This document shows positions 1 to 6,392 of a stretch of 9,627 nucleotides of DNA, piece by piece. Position 1 is the stretch's first letter; each line of letters begins with the position of its first letter. The notes beneath the pieces are model-generated. The model did no database searches. It was not told the DNA's origin and saw nothing but the letters and a program-made list of their open reading frames with translations. The translations under genes and the position numbers were made by a program. This DNA is from Trueperaceae bacterium (GTDB lineage: Bacteria; Deinococcota; Deinococci; Deinococcales; Trueperaceae): assembly GCA_029210865.1 (NCBI GenBank), contig JARGGE010000078.1, forward strand, positions 1-9,627, written 5' to 3'.

Positions 1-605
1 CTGTCTTGTGGGTGCTGTTGACGATAGGCGATGCGCTCGGCGCGTGCGCGGTGGAGGCCTTCTTGGCGGGCTTGGCGGATCTGGTCTCCTCGTCCCTCGT
101 GTTCGTCGTCGGGGGGTCCCGCGCGGTCGCGGCGTTCGAGCGCGCCTGGCCTGCGGGGAGCGCCGACCGGTTGCTCGCGCGCCCCGGCGCCCCGGCCGAC
201 CCCGACGCCGACGCGAGCGCCTGGACCGAGGCGATCGCGACGATGCTCGACGCGGAGGAAGAGGCACGCGAGGTCGCGGCGCTGGAGGCGGTCGGCGAGC
301 GTGGGGTGGTCGGGCCCGCCGCCACGTGGACGGCGCTGCGCGCCGGTCGCTTGGGGTGGCTCGTGCTGCCTGCCGACCGGGCGGTCCCGGCCGCCTGGAA
401 CACCGCGACGCAAGAGGTCCGCGACCTGCCCGACGGGCTGCCCGAGGGCGGGGCCCCCGACGCGACCGTCGAGCGCATCGACCTGCGCGAGCACGTCGCG
501 TCCCATCTCGAGCGGCAGCGCACGGCGCTCCGCTTCGTGCGCGGCGTGCGCGCCGACGAGCTCGAGGCGCGCTACCGCGGCGTGGCCGGCGTCCTCAGGC
601 GCTGA
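1..605 (+). CDS. Bacterial eRF1-like (baeRF/VLRF1-type) protein, C-terminal part
   Basis: The reading frame is open at the left edge (first full codon at base 3), so the gene starts outside the window. About 200 residues are visible. The fold order matches the central and C-terminal domains of the eRF1/pelota family: a helix then the strand LVFVVGG with a following AAFERAWP segment, an acidic helix (TEAIATMLDAEEEAREV), then GVVGPAATWTALRAGRLGWLVLP. The last segment corresponds to the eRF1 stretch where a G…T.EAL..G motif precedes a hydrophobic strand. The C-terminus, ADELEARYRGVAGVLRR, matches the family's typical 'GGigAiLRy' ending. Members are thought to act on ribosomes or nascent chains; any such role here is inference, because the N-terminal domain is out of view. 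The gene runs into the end of the convergent kinase gene by 11 bases. Identification is by motif order only. Confidence 0.68.
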   Translation, partial: VLWVLLTIGDALGACAVEAFLAGLADLVSSSLVFVVGGSRAVAAFERAWPAGSADRLLARPGAPADPDADASAWTEAIATMLDAEEEAREVAALEAVGERGVVGPAATWTALRAGRLGWLVLPADRAVPAAWNTATQEVRDLPDGLPEGGAPDATVERIDLREHVASHLERQRTALRFVRGVRADELEARYRGVAGVLRR

Positions 606-1536
606 CCTCGGGTCGGTCGCTCCGGTAGCTGGCCGCAGCGAGGACGCGCAGCACCGCAGGGCGCACGCTGGCCTCGAGCGGGGTGGTGCCGACCACGTCG
701 CCGTCGAGGTGGACGGGGAGCGGGGGGTCGGCCTCGATGCGCACCGTCGTCGCCCCCTCGAAGAGCGTGCGGCTGCCGCCGCGGGTCACCAAGCGGGCGA
801 CCGCTGCGGCCGAGCGCCAGAAGCCAGGTGAGCGGAGGACCGCCACGTCGAGGCGGCCGTCGTGGGGGTCGGCATCGGGCCCCACCGGGACGCCCGCGAC
901 GACCATCCGCCCGGCGTTGAAGACGCTGACGGTGTGGGCGGCGACCGGGTGAGCGACGCCATCGAGCGTCACCGTCAGCCGGTGCGCGCGCAGCCGGGGC
1001 AGTTGGTGCAGCGTGGCCCAGACGTAGGCGAGGAAGCCCAGGCGCGCCTTGCTGCGGGCGTCCGCGACGCGGTTGATGTCGGCGTCCAGCCCGGCGCCCA
1101 GGAAGACCAGGGCGAGCGCCGGACCGTCGGCCGCCGCGGGCTCGGTCACCTCGACGACGTCGAGATCGACGACCCGGCCCGCCGCCAGCGCCGCGACCGC
1201 CTTCGCCGGGTCCATCGGGACCTCGAGGACGCGCGCGAGCCCGTTGCCGGTGCCGGTCGGGACGATGCCCAGCGGGACGCGCGCCCCGGCCGCGAGCAGG
1301 CCGCGCGCGACCGCCGTGGCGGTGCCGTCGCCGCCCACGGCCAGGACCGCGTCCCATCCCTCGTCGGCCGCGGCCCGCCCCCAGGCGGTGGCGTCGTCCA
1401 GGTCGCCGGTCCGTCGCAGCTCGACGTGGGCGCCCGCGCTCGCCAGCGCTCGGCGCACGACCGGTTCGGCCGCCGCCGCGCGGCCGCGGCCCGAGCCCGG
1501 GTTCAGGACGACGAGGACGCGACGGTCGTCGAACAC
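595..1536 (-). CDS. Diacylglycerol kinase family lipid kinase
   Basis: A 313-aa protein, a normal length for the DagK/YegS/BmrU (DAGK catalytic domain) family of cytoplasmic, membrane-associated kinases that phosphorylate lipids such as diacylglycerol using ATP. Visible motifs: LNPGSGRGRA near residues 11-20 (nucleotide loop), GGDGT at 68-72 (the hallmark), and PTGTGNGLAR at 93-102. The C-terminal beta-sandwich has NAGRMVVAGVPVGPDADPHDG at about 207-227 and VHLDGDVVGTTPLEASVRP near the end. The substrate cannot be read from sequence. The start is GTG at 1536: the next in-frame codons upstream reach a stop (TAG) within four codons. A run of G's just before it is the only ribosome-binding signal. 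Its last 11 bases overlap the convergent baeRF gene, and it is divergent from the phosphoribosyltransferase gene. Confidence in the family is high; lipid specificity is unknown. Confidence 0.92.
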   Translation of the reverse strand: MFDDRRVLVVLNPGSGRGRAAAAEPVVRRALASAGAHVELRRTGDLDDATAWGRAAADEGWDAVLAVGGDGTATAVARGLLAAGARVPLGIVPTGTGNGLARVLEVPMDPAKAVAALAAGRVVDLDVVEVTEPAAADGPALALVFLGAGLDADINRVADARSKARLGFLAYVWATLHQLPRLRAHRLTVTLDGVAHPVAAHTVSVFNAGRMVVAGVPVGPDADPHDGRLDVAVLRSPGFWRSAAAVARLVTRGGSRTLFEGATTVRIEADPPLPVHLDGDVVGTTPLEASVRPAVLRVLAAASYRSDRPEVSA

Positions 1537-1553
1537 GCCCCCATGCTACCGGG

Positions 1554-1559
1554 ACCGTA
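1554..1559 (-). promoter_or_regulatory. Possible -10 box (TACGGT) of the lipid kinase gene
   Basis: The minus strand reads TACGGT, a TANNNT hexamer, 17 bases upstream of the GTG start. That would give a leader of about 10 bases. No convincing -35 element is visible. Confidence 0.35.
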
Positions 1560-1570
1560 TCGGATGGTCC

Positions 1571-1598
1571 TTGCGGGCGTCCGGTCCGGCGCTACCCT
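1571..1598 (+). promoter_or_regulatory. Promoter of the phosphoribosyltransferase gene, probably leaderless
   Basis: TTGCGG (1571-1576) and TACCCT (1593-1598) are separated by 16 bases. The ATG follows only six bases after the -10 box, so transcription would begin at or next to the A of the start codon. There is no room for a Shine-Dalgarno sequence in such a transcript. Leaderless transcripts with a TANNNT box about 6-7 bases before the start codon are common in Deinococcota and Actinobacteria. Confidence 0.55.
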
Positions 1599-1604
1599 GG
1601 ACGC

Positions 1605-2261
1605 ATGAGGGACCGGGACGCGCCGTTCCGCGACCGCGCGGACGCCGGCCGACGGCTCGCCGCCGACCTGGTCGCCCGTGGTGCGTCGGCGGACGTGGTG
1701 CTGGCGCTCCCGCGCGGCGGGGTGCCGGTGGCGCGCGAGGTGGCCGGAGCGCTGGCCGTGCCCTGGGACGTGCTCGTCGTGCGCAAGCTCGGTTTGCCGG
1801 GGCACGAGGAGTTGGCCATGGGCGCGATCGGGGCGGGCGACGTGCGCGTGTGGAACGAGGACGTGCTGCGCGGTTCGGGCGTGCGCCCCGAGGCGATCGA
1901 GCGGGTGGAGGCGCGGGAGCGGCAGGAGCTCGAGCGCCGCGAACGCAGCTACCGGGGCGACCGGGCGCCGCTCGCGCTCGCGGGGCGCGCCGTGCTGATC
2001 GTCGACGACGGGATCGCGACGGGCGCCACCGCGCGCGCCGCCGTCGCGGTCGCACGGGCCGCGGGCGCCGCCTTCGTGGCCGTCGCCGCGCCGGTGGCCT
2101 CGCCCGACACCGTGGCCGAGCTCCGCGCGCTCGCCGACCGGGTCTGGGTCCTGCAGGCGCCCGTGGGCTTCTACGCGGTGGGCCAGGCGTACGAGCGCTT
2201 CGGGCAGGTGAGCGACGAGGAAGTGCGTGCGGCGCTCGCCGGGGCCGAGGGGGCCGTCTGA
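1605..2261 (+). CDS. Phosphoribosyltransferase-like protein (type I PRTase fold)
   Basis: A 218-aa single-domain protein. The PRPP-binding signature VLIVDDGIATGATARAA (residues 130-146) has the expected hydrophobic strand, two acidic residues and a TGAT loop. Upstream are ALPRGGVPVA (34-43) and VRKLGLPGHEELAMGAI (59-75), and near the end VGFYAVGQAYERFGQVSDEEV (187-207). These are typical of the stand-alone phosphoribosyltransferases often found near hydrolases or stress genes, whose acceptor substrate is not known. The base and the pathway cannot be assigned, and no purine or pyrimidine gene is adjacent. The region between 75 and 125 forms an Arg/Glu-rich helix (ERVEARERQELERRERS) characteristic of this subgroup. 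The ATG at 1605 fits the promoter immediately upstream. The gene is divergent from the lipid kinase and convergent with the secreted-protein gene. Confidence 0.88.
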   Translation: MRDRDAPFRDRADAGRRLAADLVARGASADVVLALPRGGVPVAREVAGALAVPWDVLVVRKLGLPGHEELAMGAIGAGDVRVWNEDVLRGSGVRPEAIERVEARERQELERRERSYRGDRAPLALAGRAVLIVDDGIATGATARAAVAVARAAGAAFVAVAAPVASPDTVAELRALADRVWVLQAPVGFYAVGQAYERFGQVSDEEVRAALAGAEGAV

Positions 2262-2292
2262 CGCGCGCGCCCTCACCGCACGGGCGACCGCC

Positions 2293-2316
2293 GCGAGCTT
2301 CCTCGCTCAACGCGAG
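2293..2316. terminator. Weak hairpin between convergent genes
   Basis: GCGAG (2293-2297), CTCGC (2302-2306) and GCGAG (2312-2316) follow one another, so the middle arm can pair with either neighbour through 4- or 5-base loops. The element sits where the phosphoribosyltransferase (+) and the secreted-protein gene (-) end. The stems are only 5 bp and there is no T-tract, so a terminator role is weakly supported. Confidence 0.25.
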
Positions 2317-2750
2317 CGGGCCACCAACCAGATCAGTTCCCGCGGCTGCCGGAAGGTCACGAGCAGCGCGCGGCGACCGTCGGCGTGCGCGAAGACGACG
2401 CGGGTGGTGACGGTGGCGCCGTCGTTCGTGGGGGTGGTCTCCACGCGTTCGAAGCCGTCGAGGAAGAGCCCCGTCTCGAGGTTGTTCATGAGCGCCGGCT
2501 CCAGCGCGGCCACGATGCCGGTGGCGGTGTAGACCTCCCAGTCGGTCCAGGCGTTGGCGTCCGGCACCCGCGCGATGATCGGTGCGGTGCCAGCGCCCAC
2601 CGCCCGCAGGCTCCCCGAGGGCAGGCGCACGCCGGGGTACAGCGTGCTGGCGATGGCGGTGGTGAGCATGACGTCGGCGAGCGTCTGAGCCGCGGCGAGC
2701 GGCGTCAGCGCGACGACGACGGCGAGGAGCGTCGAGCGGAACAGCTTCAT
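2307..2750 (-). CDS. Small secreted protein of unknown function
   Basis: A 147-aa protein that I do not recognise. Residues 1-22 form a classical signal peptide: Lys and Arg near the start, a hydrophobic core LLAVVVALTPL, and AAAQ as the likely cleavage region. The mature part is about 125 residues with no cysteine and no further membrane segment. It begins with a helix (TLADVMLTTAIASTLYPG), a region containing WTDWEVYTATG, then alternating strands VTTRVVFAHADG and ALLVTFRQPRELIWLVA, suggesting a small mixed alpha/beta domain outside the membrane. The start ATG at 2750 lies 24 bases behind the pgi stop on the same strand. No clear Shine-Dalgarno or separate promoter is visible, so co-transcription with pgi is likely. 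Composition and codon use look like its neighbours. Gene confidence is good; function is unknown. Confidence 0.75.
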   Translation of the reverse strand: MKLFRSTLLAVVVALTPLAAAQTLADVMLTTAIASTLYPGVRLPSGSLRAVGAGTAPIIARVPDANAWTDWEVYTATGIVAALEPALMNNLETGLFLDGFERVETTPTNDGATVTTRVVFAHADGRRALLVTFRQPRELIWLVARSR

Positions 2751-2774
2751 GCCGCAGGCTAGCAGGGCGCGGCC

Positions 2775-4415
2775 TCAGCCGCGCCGCAGCCGTCGGACGG
2801 CCTCGATGAGCGCCCGGGTCGAGGCGTCGTGGGGACCGATCGCCGCGCCGTCGTCGAGCTCCGGACGGATCCGCGTGGCGAGCACCTTGCCCAGCTCGAC
2901 CCCCATCTGGTCGAAGCTGTTGACCCCCCACACGACGCCCTGGACGAAGATCTTGTGCTCGTAGAGCGCGATGAGCGTCCCGAGCACCTCGGGCGTCAGC
3001 TCCGGGTAGAGCATGAAGGTGCTCGGGCGGTCGCCCTCGAAGGTCTTCGCGGCCGTGAGCAGCTCCAGCTCGGCCCCCACGAGCCCCTGCGCCTCGAGCT
3101 CGACGCGTACCTCGTCGGCGCGCCGCCCGACCATCAGCGCCTCGGCCTGGGCGAGCGCGTTGGCGACGAGCAGCTCGTGCTGATCGGCGATCGGTCGGTG
3201 GCTGCGGGCGGCCACCAGGAAGTCGCACGGCACCAGCCGGGTCCCCTGGTGGAGCAGCTGGTAGAAGGCGTGCTGCCCGTTCGTGCCGGGTTGCCCCCAG
3301 ACGATCGGGCCGGTGGTGGTGGTCACCGGGCGGCCGTCGGCCGTCACCGACTTGCCGTTGCTCTCCATGTCGGCCTGCTGCAGGTAGGCGGGCAGGTGGA
3401 GCAAGTCGTGGTCGTAGGGGAGGACGGCGTGGGTCTCGGCGCCGTGGAAGTTGGCGTACCAGACGCCCAGGAGCGCCAGCAGCACCGGGGCGTTCGCCGC
3501 GAGCGGAGCCGTGCGCAGGTGGGCGTCGACGCGGGCGGCGCCCGCGAGGAAGGCGTCGAAGTTCTCGGGCCCGATCGAGAGCAGCAGCGGGAGCCCGATG
3601 GCGCTCCACACCGAGTAGCGCCCGCCCACCCAGTCCCAGAAGCCGAAGACCTGTGCTTCCGGGACGCCGAAGGCGGCCGCCGCCTCGACGTTCGTGCTCA
3701 GAGCGACGAAGTGGTGCGCCACCGCGTCCTCGCCGCCGGCCGCCACCAGCCAGGCGCGGGCCGCGCGCGCGTTGGCCATCGTCTCTTGGGTGGTGAAGGT
3801 CTTGGACGCCACCACGACCAGCGTGGTCGCGGGGTCTAGGTCGGCGAGCGCCGTGCTCAGGTCGGACGGGTCGACGTTCGAGACGAAGTGGAAGCGCAGG
3901 CGCTCGTGGCCGTAGGCCGACAGGGCGACGGTGGCCATCTTCGGGCCCAGGTCGCTGCCGCCGATACCGATGTGGACGACGTCCCGCAGGGGTCGCCCGT
4001 CGAAGCCGACGTGCGCGCCCGAGCGCACCCGGCGCGCGAAGGCGTCGAGCCGTGCGCGCACGGCCCGCACCTCGGGCATGACGTCGCGGCCGTCGACGGT
4101 GAAGACGGCCTCGGGGCCGGCGCGGAGCGCCACGTGCAGCACGGGGCGCCGCTCGGTGGTGTTCAGCCGGTCGCCGCGGAACATGGCCTCGATGGCCTCG
4201 GGCACGCCGGTCTGCTCGGCGAGGCGGATCAGCGCGGCGAGGGCCGGGGCGTCGACGCGGTGCTTGGAGAGGTCGAGTTCGACCTCGCCGACGGCCAGCC
4301 GCAGGCGCTCCGCGCGATCGGGGTCGGTGGCGAACAGGTCGCGCAGGTGCGTGCCGCGCAGCCGCTCGGCGTGCGCTCTCAGGTCGCTCCAGGCGGGGGT
4401 GGTGGTCGGGTCCAT
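2775..4415 (-). CDS. pgi: Glucose-6-phosphate isomerase
   Basis: A 546-aa enzyme, essentially the length of the E. coli enzyme (549 aa). It interconverts glucose 6-phosphate and fructose 6-phosphate in glycolysis and gluconeogenesis in the cytoplasm. Both family signatures are present: DWVGGRYSVWSAIG (261-274) and VVWGVNSFDQMGVELGK (494-510). The phosphate-binding region SKTFTTQET (204-212) and the glycine loop IGIGGSDLGP (149-158) are intact. Catalytic residues by family alignment are Glu351 in ADMESNGK (base for proton transfer), His382 in NGQHAFYQLL (ring opening) and Lys510 in the second signature. The ATG at 4415 was chosen because the open frame upstream is unlike the family and the N-terminus MDPTTTPAWSDLRAHAERL matches the usual start. 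A GGAAGGA Shine-Dalgarno sits at 4427-4433, with a rather long 11-base spacing. The gene is divergent from the DUF302 gene and leads into the small secreted-protein gene. Confidence 0.97.
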   Translation of the reverse strand: MDPTTTPAWSDLRAHAERLRGTHLRDLFATDPDRAERLRLAVGEVELDLSKHRVDAPALAALIRLAEQTGVPEAIEAMFRGDRLNTTERRPVLHVALRAGPEAVFTVDGRDVMPEVRAVRARLDAFARRVRSGAHVGFDGRPLRDVVHIGIGGSDLGPKMATVALSAYGHERLRFHFVSNVDPSDLSTALADLDPATTLVVVASKTFTTQETMANARAARAWLVAAGGEDAVAHHFVALSTNVEAAAAFGVPEAQVFGFWDWVGGRYSVWSAIGLPLLLSIGPENFDAFLAGAARVDAHLRTAPLAANAPVLLALLGVWYANFHGAETHAVLPYDHDLLHLPAYLQQADMESNGKSVTADGRPVTTTTGPIVWGQPGTNGQHAFYQLLHQGTRLVPCDFLVAARSHRPIADQHELLVANALAQAEALMVGRRADEVRVELEAQGLVGAELELLTAAKTFEGDRPSTFMLYPELTPEVLGTLIALYEHKIFVQGVVWGVNSFDQMGVELGKVLATRIRPELDDGAAIGPHDASTRALIEAVRRLRRG

Positions 4416-4440
4416 GGGCGCCCACGTCCTTCCGTGGCCG

Positions 4441-4456
4441 GCGAGCGGTCGCTCGC
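4441..4456. repeat. 16-bp perfect palindrome in the pgi leader
   Basis: GCGAGCG-GT-CGCTCGC is a perfect 7+2+7 inverted repeat. It lies between the possible pgi -10 box and its Shine-Dalgarno. It could be a protein-binding site, or an RNA hairpin just ahead of the ribosome-binding site. In GC-rich DNA a palindrome of this size is uncommon but can arise by chance. Confidence 0.45.
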
Positions 4457-4466
4457 GGTCCTCCCC

Positions 4467-4472
4467 ACGGTA
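4467..4472 (-). promoter_or_regulatory. Possible -10 box (TACCGT) of pgi
   Basis: The minus strand reads TACCGT (TANNNT pattern) about 51 bases before the pgi ATG, giving a leader of roughly 45 bases. No recognisable -35 box is seen at the right distance. Confidence 0.35.
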
Positions 4473-4550
4473 GCGCGGCGCCCCACGCGAGGACGGCGCC
4501 TCGCGGACGCCGCGCCGGTATCCCTCATGGCGCGGGCGCACGCGCCACCG

Positions 4551-4567
4551 ATACCCCGGTCGGGTAT
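4551..4567. promoter_or_regulatory. Inverted repeat ATACCC-N5-GGGTAT, candidate operator of the DUF302 gene
   Basis: ATACCC (4551-4556), CGGTC, GGGTAT (4562-4567) is a perfect 6+5+6 inverted repeat. It overlaps the TATAAA -10 box (4565-4570), so a bound protein would block RNA polymerase. AT-TACCC…GGGTA-AT arms are the kind of site reported for CsoR-family repressors (copper or persulfide sensors). No such regulator gene is in the window, so the assignment is inference. Confidence 0.5.
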
Positions 4568-4582
4568 AAAGGCGCCGGAGGT
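4565..4582 (+). promoter_or_regulatory. -10 box (TATAAA) and Shine-Dalgarno (GGAGGT) of the DUF302 gene
   Basis: TATAAA at 4565-4570 stands out in this GC-rich sequence. GGAGGT at 4577-4582 is followed by five bases and the ATG at 4588. If the -10 box is right, the leader is only about 11 bases and starts at or in the Shine-Dalgarno. No -35 consensus is obvious, which would fit an activator- or repressor-controlled promoter. Confidence 0.5.
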
Positions 4583-4587
4583 CACCG

Positions 4588-4995
4588 ATGAACCCGCTCC
4601 ACACGATCGTCCCCGCCCCCTTGACCGACGTCCGCACCGCCGTCGAAGCCGCCCTGAAGACGCAGGGCTTCGGCATCCTCAGCGAGATCGACCTGCAGGC
4701 CACCTTCCGCGCGAAGCTCGGCGTCGAACACGAGGGCCACCGCATCCTCGGCGTCTGCAACCCCAACTACGCCAAGCAGGCGCTCGACCTCGACCGCGAC
4801 GTCGCCCTGCTGCTGCCCTGCACGGTCACGCTGCGCGAGGTGGAGGGCGGCACCGACGTGCGCGTCCTGGACCCGGCGGACGCCTTCCAGCTCGCGGCGC
4901 CCGCCACCCGCGCGCAGCTCGCGCCGATCGCCGGCGAGGTCGCCGTCAAGCTGGCGGCGGCGGTGGCCGCCCTGGGCACGGCCACGGCTGGCTGA
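4588..4995 (+). CDS. DUF302 family protein
   Basis: A 135-aa soluble protein without signal peptide, made almost entirely of one DUF302 domain. The family pattern is clear: an N-terminal helix (TDVRTAVEAALKTQGFGIL), EIDLQATFRAKLGVE (33-47), ILGVCNPNYAKQAL (53-66) and VALLLPCTVTL (72-82). Two cysteines in the conserved places, Cys57 and Cys78, could form a redox or metal/thiol site. The biochemical role of DUF302 is not established; family members are often encoded near copper- or sulfur-handling genes and CsoR-type regulators. The gene is monocistronic, divergent from pgi, with a strong Shine-Dalgarno and an inverted repeat over its -10 box, suggesting tight regulation. The last 25 residues form an Ala-rich helix beyond the core domain. 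The family call is firm; the function is open. Confidence 0.9.
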   Translation: MNPLHTIVPAPLTDVRTAVEAALKTQGFGILSEIDLQATFRAKLGVEHEGHRILGVCNPNYAKQALDLDRDVALLLPCTVTLREVEGGTDVRVLDPADAFQLAAPATRAQLAPIAGEVAVKLAAAVAALGTATAG

Positions 4996-5069
4996 CGCCA
5001 CAGCGCGGCCGACCGAGCCCCGGCCGGCACCGCAGGACGAACCCCCGCGAGACCGGGCGACGCGTCGGG

Positions 5070-5086
5070 TAGGCTCGCGGGGAAGG
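5070..5086 (+). promoter_or_regulatory. Possible -10 box and Shine-Dalgarno of the MalT-like gene
   Basis: TAGGCT (5070-5075, TANNNT) is followed by GGGGAAGG at 5079-5086, two bases before the ATG at 5089. This spacing is short for both elements, so the leader would be only a few bases. The 93-base gap after the DUF302 gene holds only a weak 5-bp stem (GGCCG 5007-5011 with CGGCC 5021-5025) and no convincing terminator. Confidence 0.35.
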
Positions 5087-5088
5087 CC

Positions 5089-6354
5089 ATGACCGCGCTC
5101 CCCGTGCCCGCCCTCCCGCGAGCCCGCCTCCGGCCCCCGGCCGAGCGACCGGGCGCGGTGGCGCGTCCGCGCCTCGACGCGCGGATCGACGCCGCGCTGC
5201 GCGCGCCGCTCGTGTGGGTAGCCGCGCCGGCCGGCTACGGCAAGACGACAGCGGTCGCCGGCTGGGCGCGGCGGCGGGCGGTGCCTCCCGCCTGGTGGTC
5301 GCTCGAGCCCAGCGACGCGGTCGCCGAGCGCTTCGTCGACCACGTGGCGAGCGCGCTGGCGCGTCCGTCGGGTCCGCTGACGCTCGACCCCGAGCGCCGC
5401 GACCCGCACGACCGCCTCGCCGCCCTGCTCGACGCCCTCGAGGCCCAGGCGTCGGACGCCGCGCCCCGGGTGCTCGTCCTCGACGACGTCCATGAACTGG
5501 GCAACGTCCCGGACGTCCTCGACCTCCTGCGCGCCTTCCTCGAGCACCTCCCGGACGGACTGCACGCGGTGCTCGTCTCGCGCGTCGACCCCGACCTGCC
5601 GCTCGCCCGCTGGCGGCTCGAGGGGCGCCTCGAGTCGATCGGCGCGAGCGACCTGCGCTTCACCGAGGCCGAGGCCAGCGCGCTGCTCGCCTCGATGGGC
5701 GTCGCCCTGCGGCCGAGCTTCGTGCGCACGCTCGTGCAGCGGACCGAGGGATGGGGCGCGGGCCTACAGCTGGCGGCGCTCGGCCTGCGCGGGCGCGCGC
5801 CGGACGCCGTGCCCGACTTCGTCGAGCGCTTCACCGGCGCCGACCCGTACGTGCTCGCCTACCTCACCGAGGAGGTCGTCCAGCGTCTCGACGACGCCAC
5901 CCAGGACTTCGTGCTGCGCGCCAGCGTCGCCGACGTGCTCGACGCCGCCACCGCGATCGCCCTGACCGGCAGGGACGACGCCGCCGAGCGCCTGAGCGAG
6001 CTCGAACGCGCCCACCTGTTCCTGCAGCCGGTCGACCCCGAGGCGCGCACCTACCGCTTCCACACGAGCTTCCGCGACCTGCTTCGGCGCCGGCTCGAGG
6101 ACGCCGACCCACGCTTGGCCGCCGAGCTGCGCGCGCGCGTGGCCGGCCCCGCGGTCGTCGCCGAGGAGCTCTCGGAGCGGGAGCGCGAGGTGCTCCGTTG
6201 GCTCGCCACCGGCGCGAGCAACGAGGCGATCGCGGCGCATCTCGAGCTCAGCACGAACACCGTCAAGACCCACCTCAAGCATCTCTACGAGAAGCTCGAC
6301 GTCGGCACCCGCACCGCCGCGGTGGCGCGAGCGCGCGACCTCGACCTGCTCTGA
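5089..6354 (+). CDS. MalT-like (STAND ATPase) LuxR-family regulator lacking the TPR region
   Basis: A 421-aa transcription regulator of the MalT/LAL class, about half the usual length (roughly 850-900 aa). The N-terminal ATPase has Walker A APAGYGKTT (46-54) and Walker B VLVLDDVHE (128-136), followed by LVSRVDPDLPLARWRL (162-177), EGWGAGLQLAAL (220-231) and a winged-helix end YRFHTSFRDLLRRRL (322-336). In typical members a helical TPR sensor of several hundred residues follows. Here a linker of about 20 residues leads straight into a complete LuxR/FixJ HTH, LSEREREVLRWLATGASNEA (361-380) through LSTNTVKTHLKHLYEKLDV (387-405). ATP-dependent activation of target promoters is expected from the family; the inducer is unknown and the usual ligand-binding module is absent. 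No frame break or leftover TPR sequence is seen, so this looks like an intact short form. The nearest plausible target is the DUF4342 operon just downstream, or the gene itself. Confidence 0.87.
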   Translation: MTALPVPALPRARLRPPAERPGAVARPRLDARIDAALRAPLVWVAAPAGYGKTTAVAGWARRRAVPPAWWSLEPSDAVAERFVDHVASALARPSGPLTLDPERRDPHDRLAALLDALEAQASDAAPRVLVLDDVHELGNVPDVLDLLRAFLEHLPDGLHAVLVSRVDPDLPLARWRLEGRLESIGASDLRFTEAEASALLASMGVALRPSFVRTLVQRTEGWGAGLQLAALGLRGRAPDAVPDFVERFTGADPYVLAYLTEEVVQRLDDATQDFVLRASVADVLDAATAIALTGRDDAAERLSELERAHLFLQPVDPEARTYRFHTSFRDLLRRRLEDADPRLAAELRARVAGPAVVAEELSEREREVLRWLATGASNEAIAAHLELSTNTVKTHLKHLYEKLDVGTRTAAVARARDLDLL

Positions 6355-6363
6355 CGCGCGCGC

Positions 6364-6377
6364 CCGGTGGCGACCGG
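6364..6377. repeat. Small inverted repeat after the regulator gene
   Basis: CCGGT-GGCG-ACCGG forms a 5-bp stem with a 4-base loop ten bases after the stop codon of the MalT-like gene. It may contribute to termination, but it is short and has no T-tract. Confidence 0.3.
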
Positions 6378-6392
6378 CCGGGGACCCTGGGC

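Noticed and set aside
1552..1570. GGACC…GGTCC inverted repeat in the kinase/phosphoribosyltransferase divergent region as an operator.
   Set aside because: The arms are only 5 bp, the spacer is 9 bp, and no further symmetry extends it.
3285..3300. WGQPGTNGQH in the isomerase where many homologues have WGEPGTNGQH; considered as loss of the catalytic glutamate.
   Set aside because: Counting along the family shows that the catalytic Glu is in MESNGK (Glu351 here, intact) and the catalytic His is in NGQH (also intact). The Gln is ordinary variation.
1546..4425. A 959-residue open frame on the minus strand, and similar long frames elsewhere.
   Set aside because: They are Arg/Pro/Ala-rich shadows of real genes, produced by the scarcity of stop codons at high GC.
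4416..4766. A pgi reading frame extended upstream to 4766, giving 663 residues.
   Set aside because: The extra 117 residues do not resemble the family, overlap the DUF302 gene and its promoter on the other strand, and the ATG at 4415 gives the normal length and N-terminus.
5007..5025. GGCCG…CGGCC stem after the DUF302 gene as a terminator.
   Set aside because: A 5-bp stem with a 9-base loop and no T-tract is expected by chance in this base composition.
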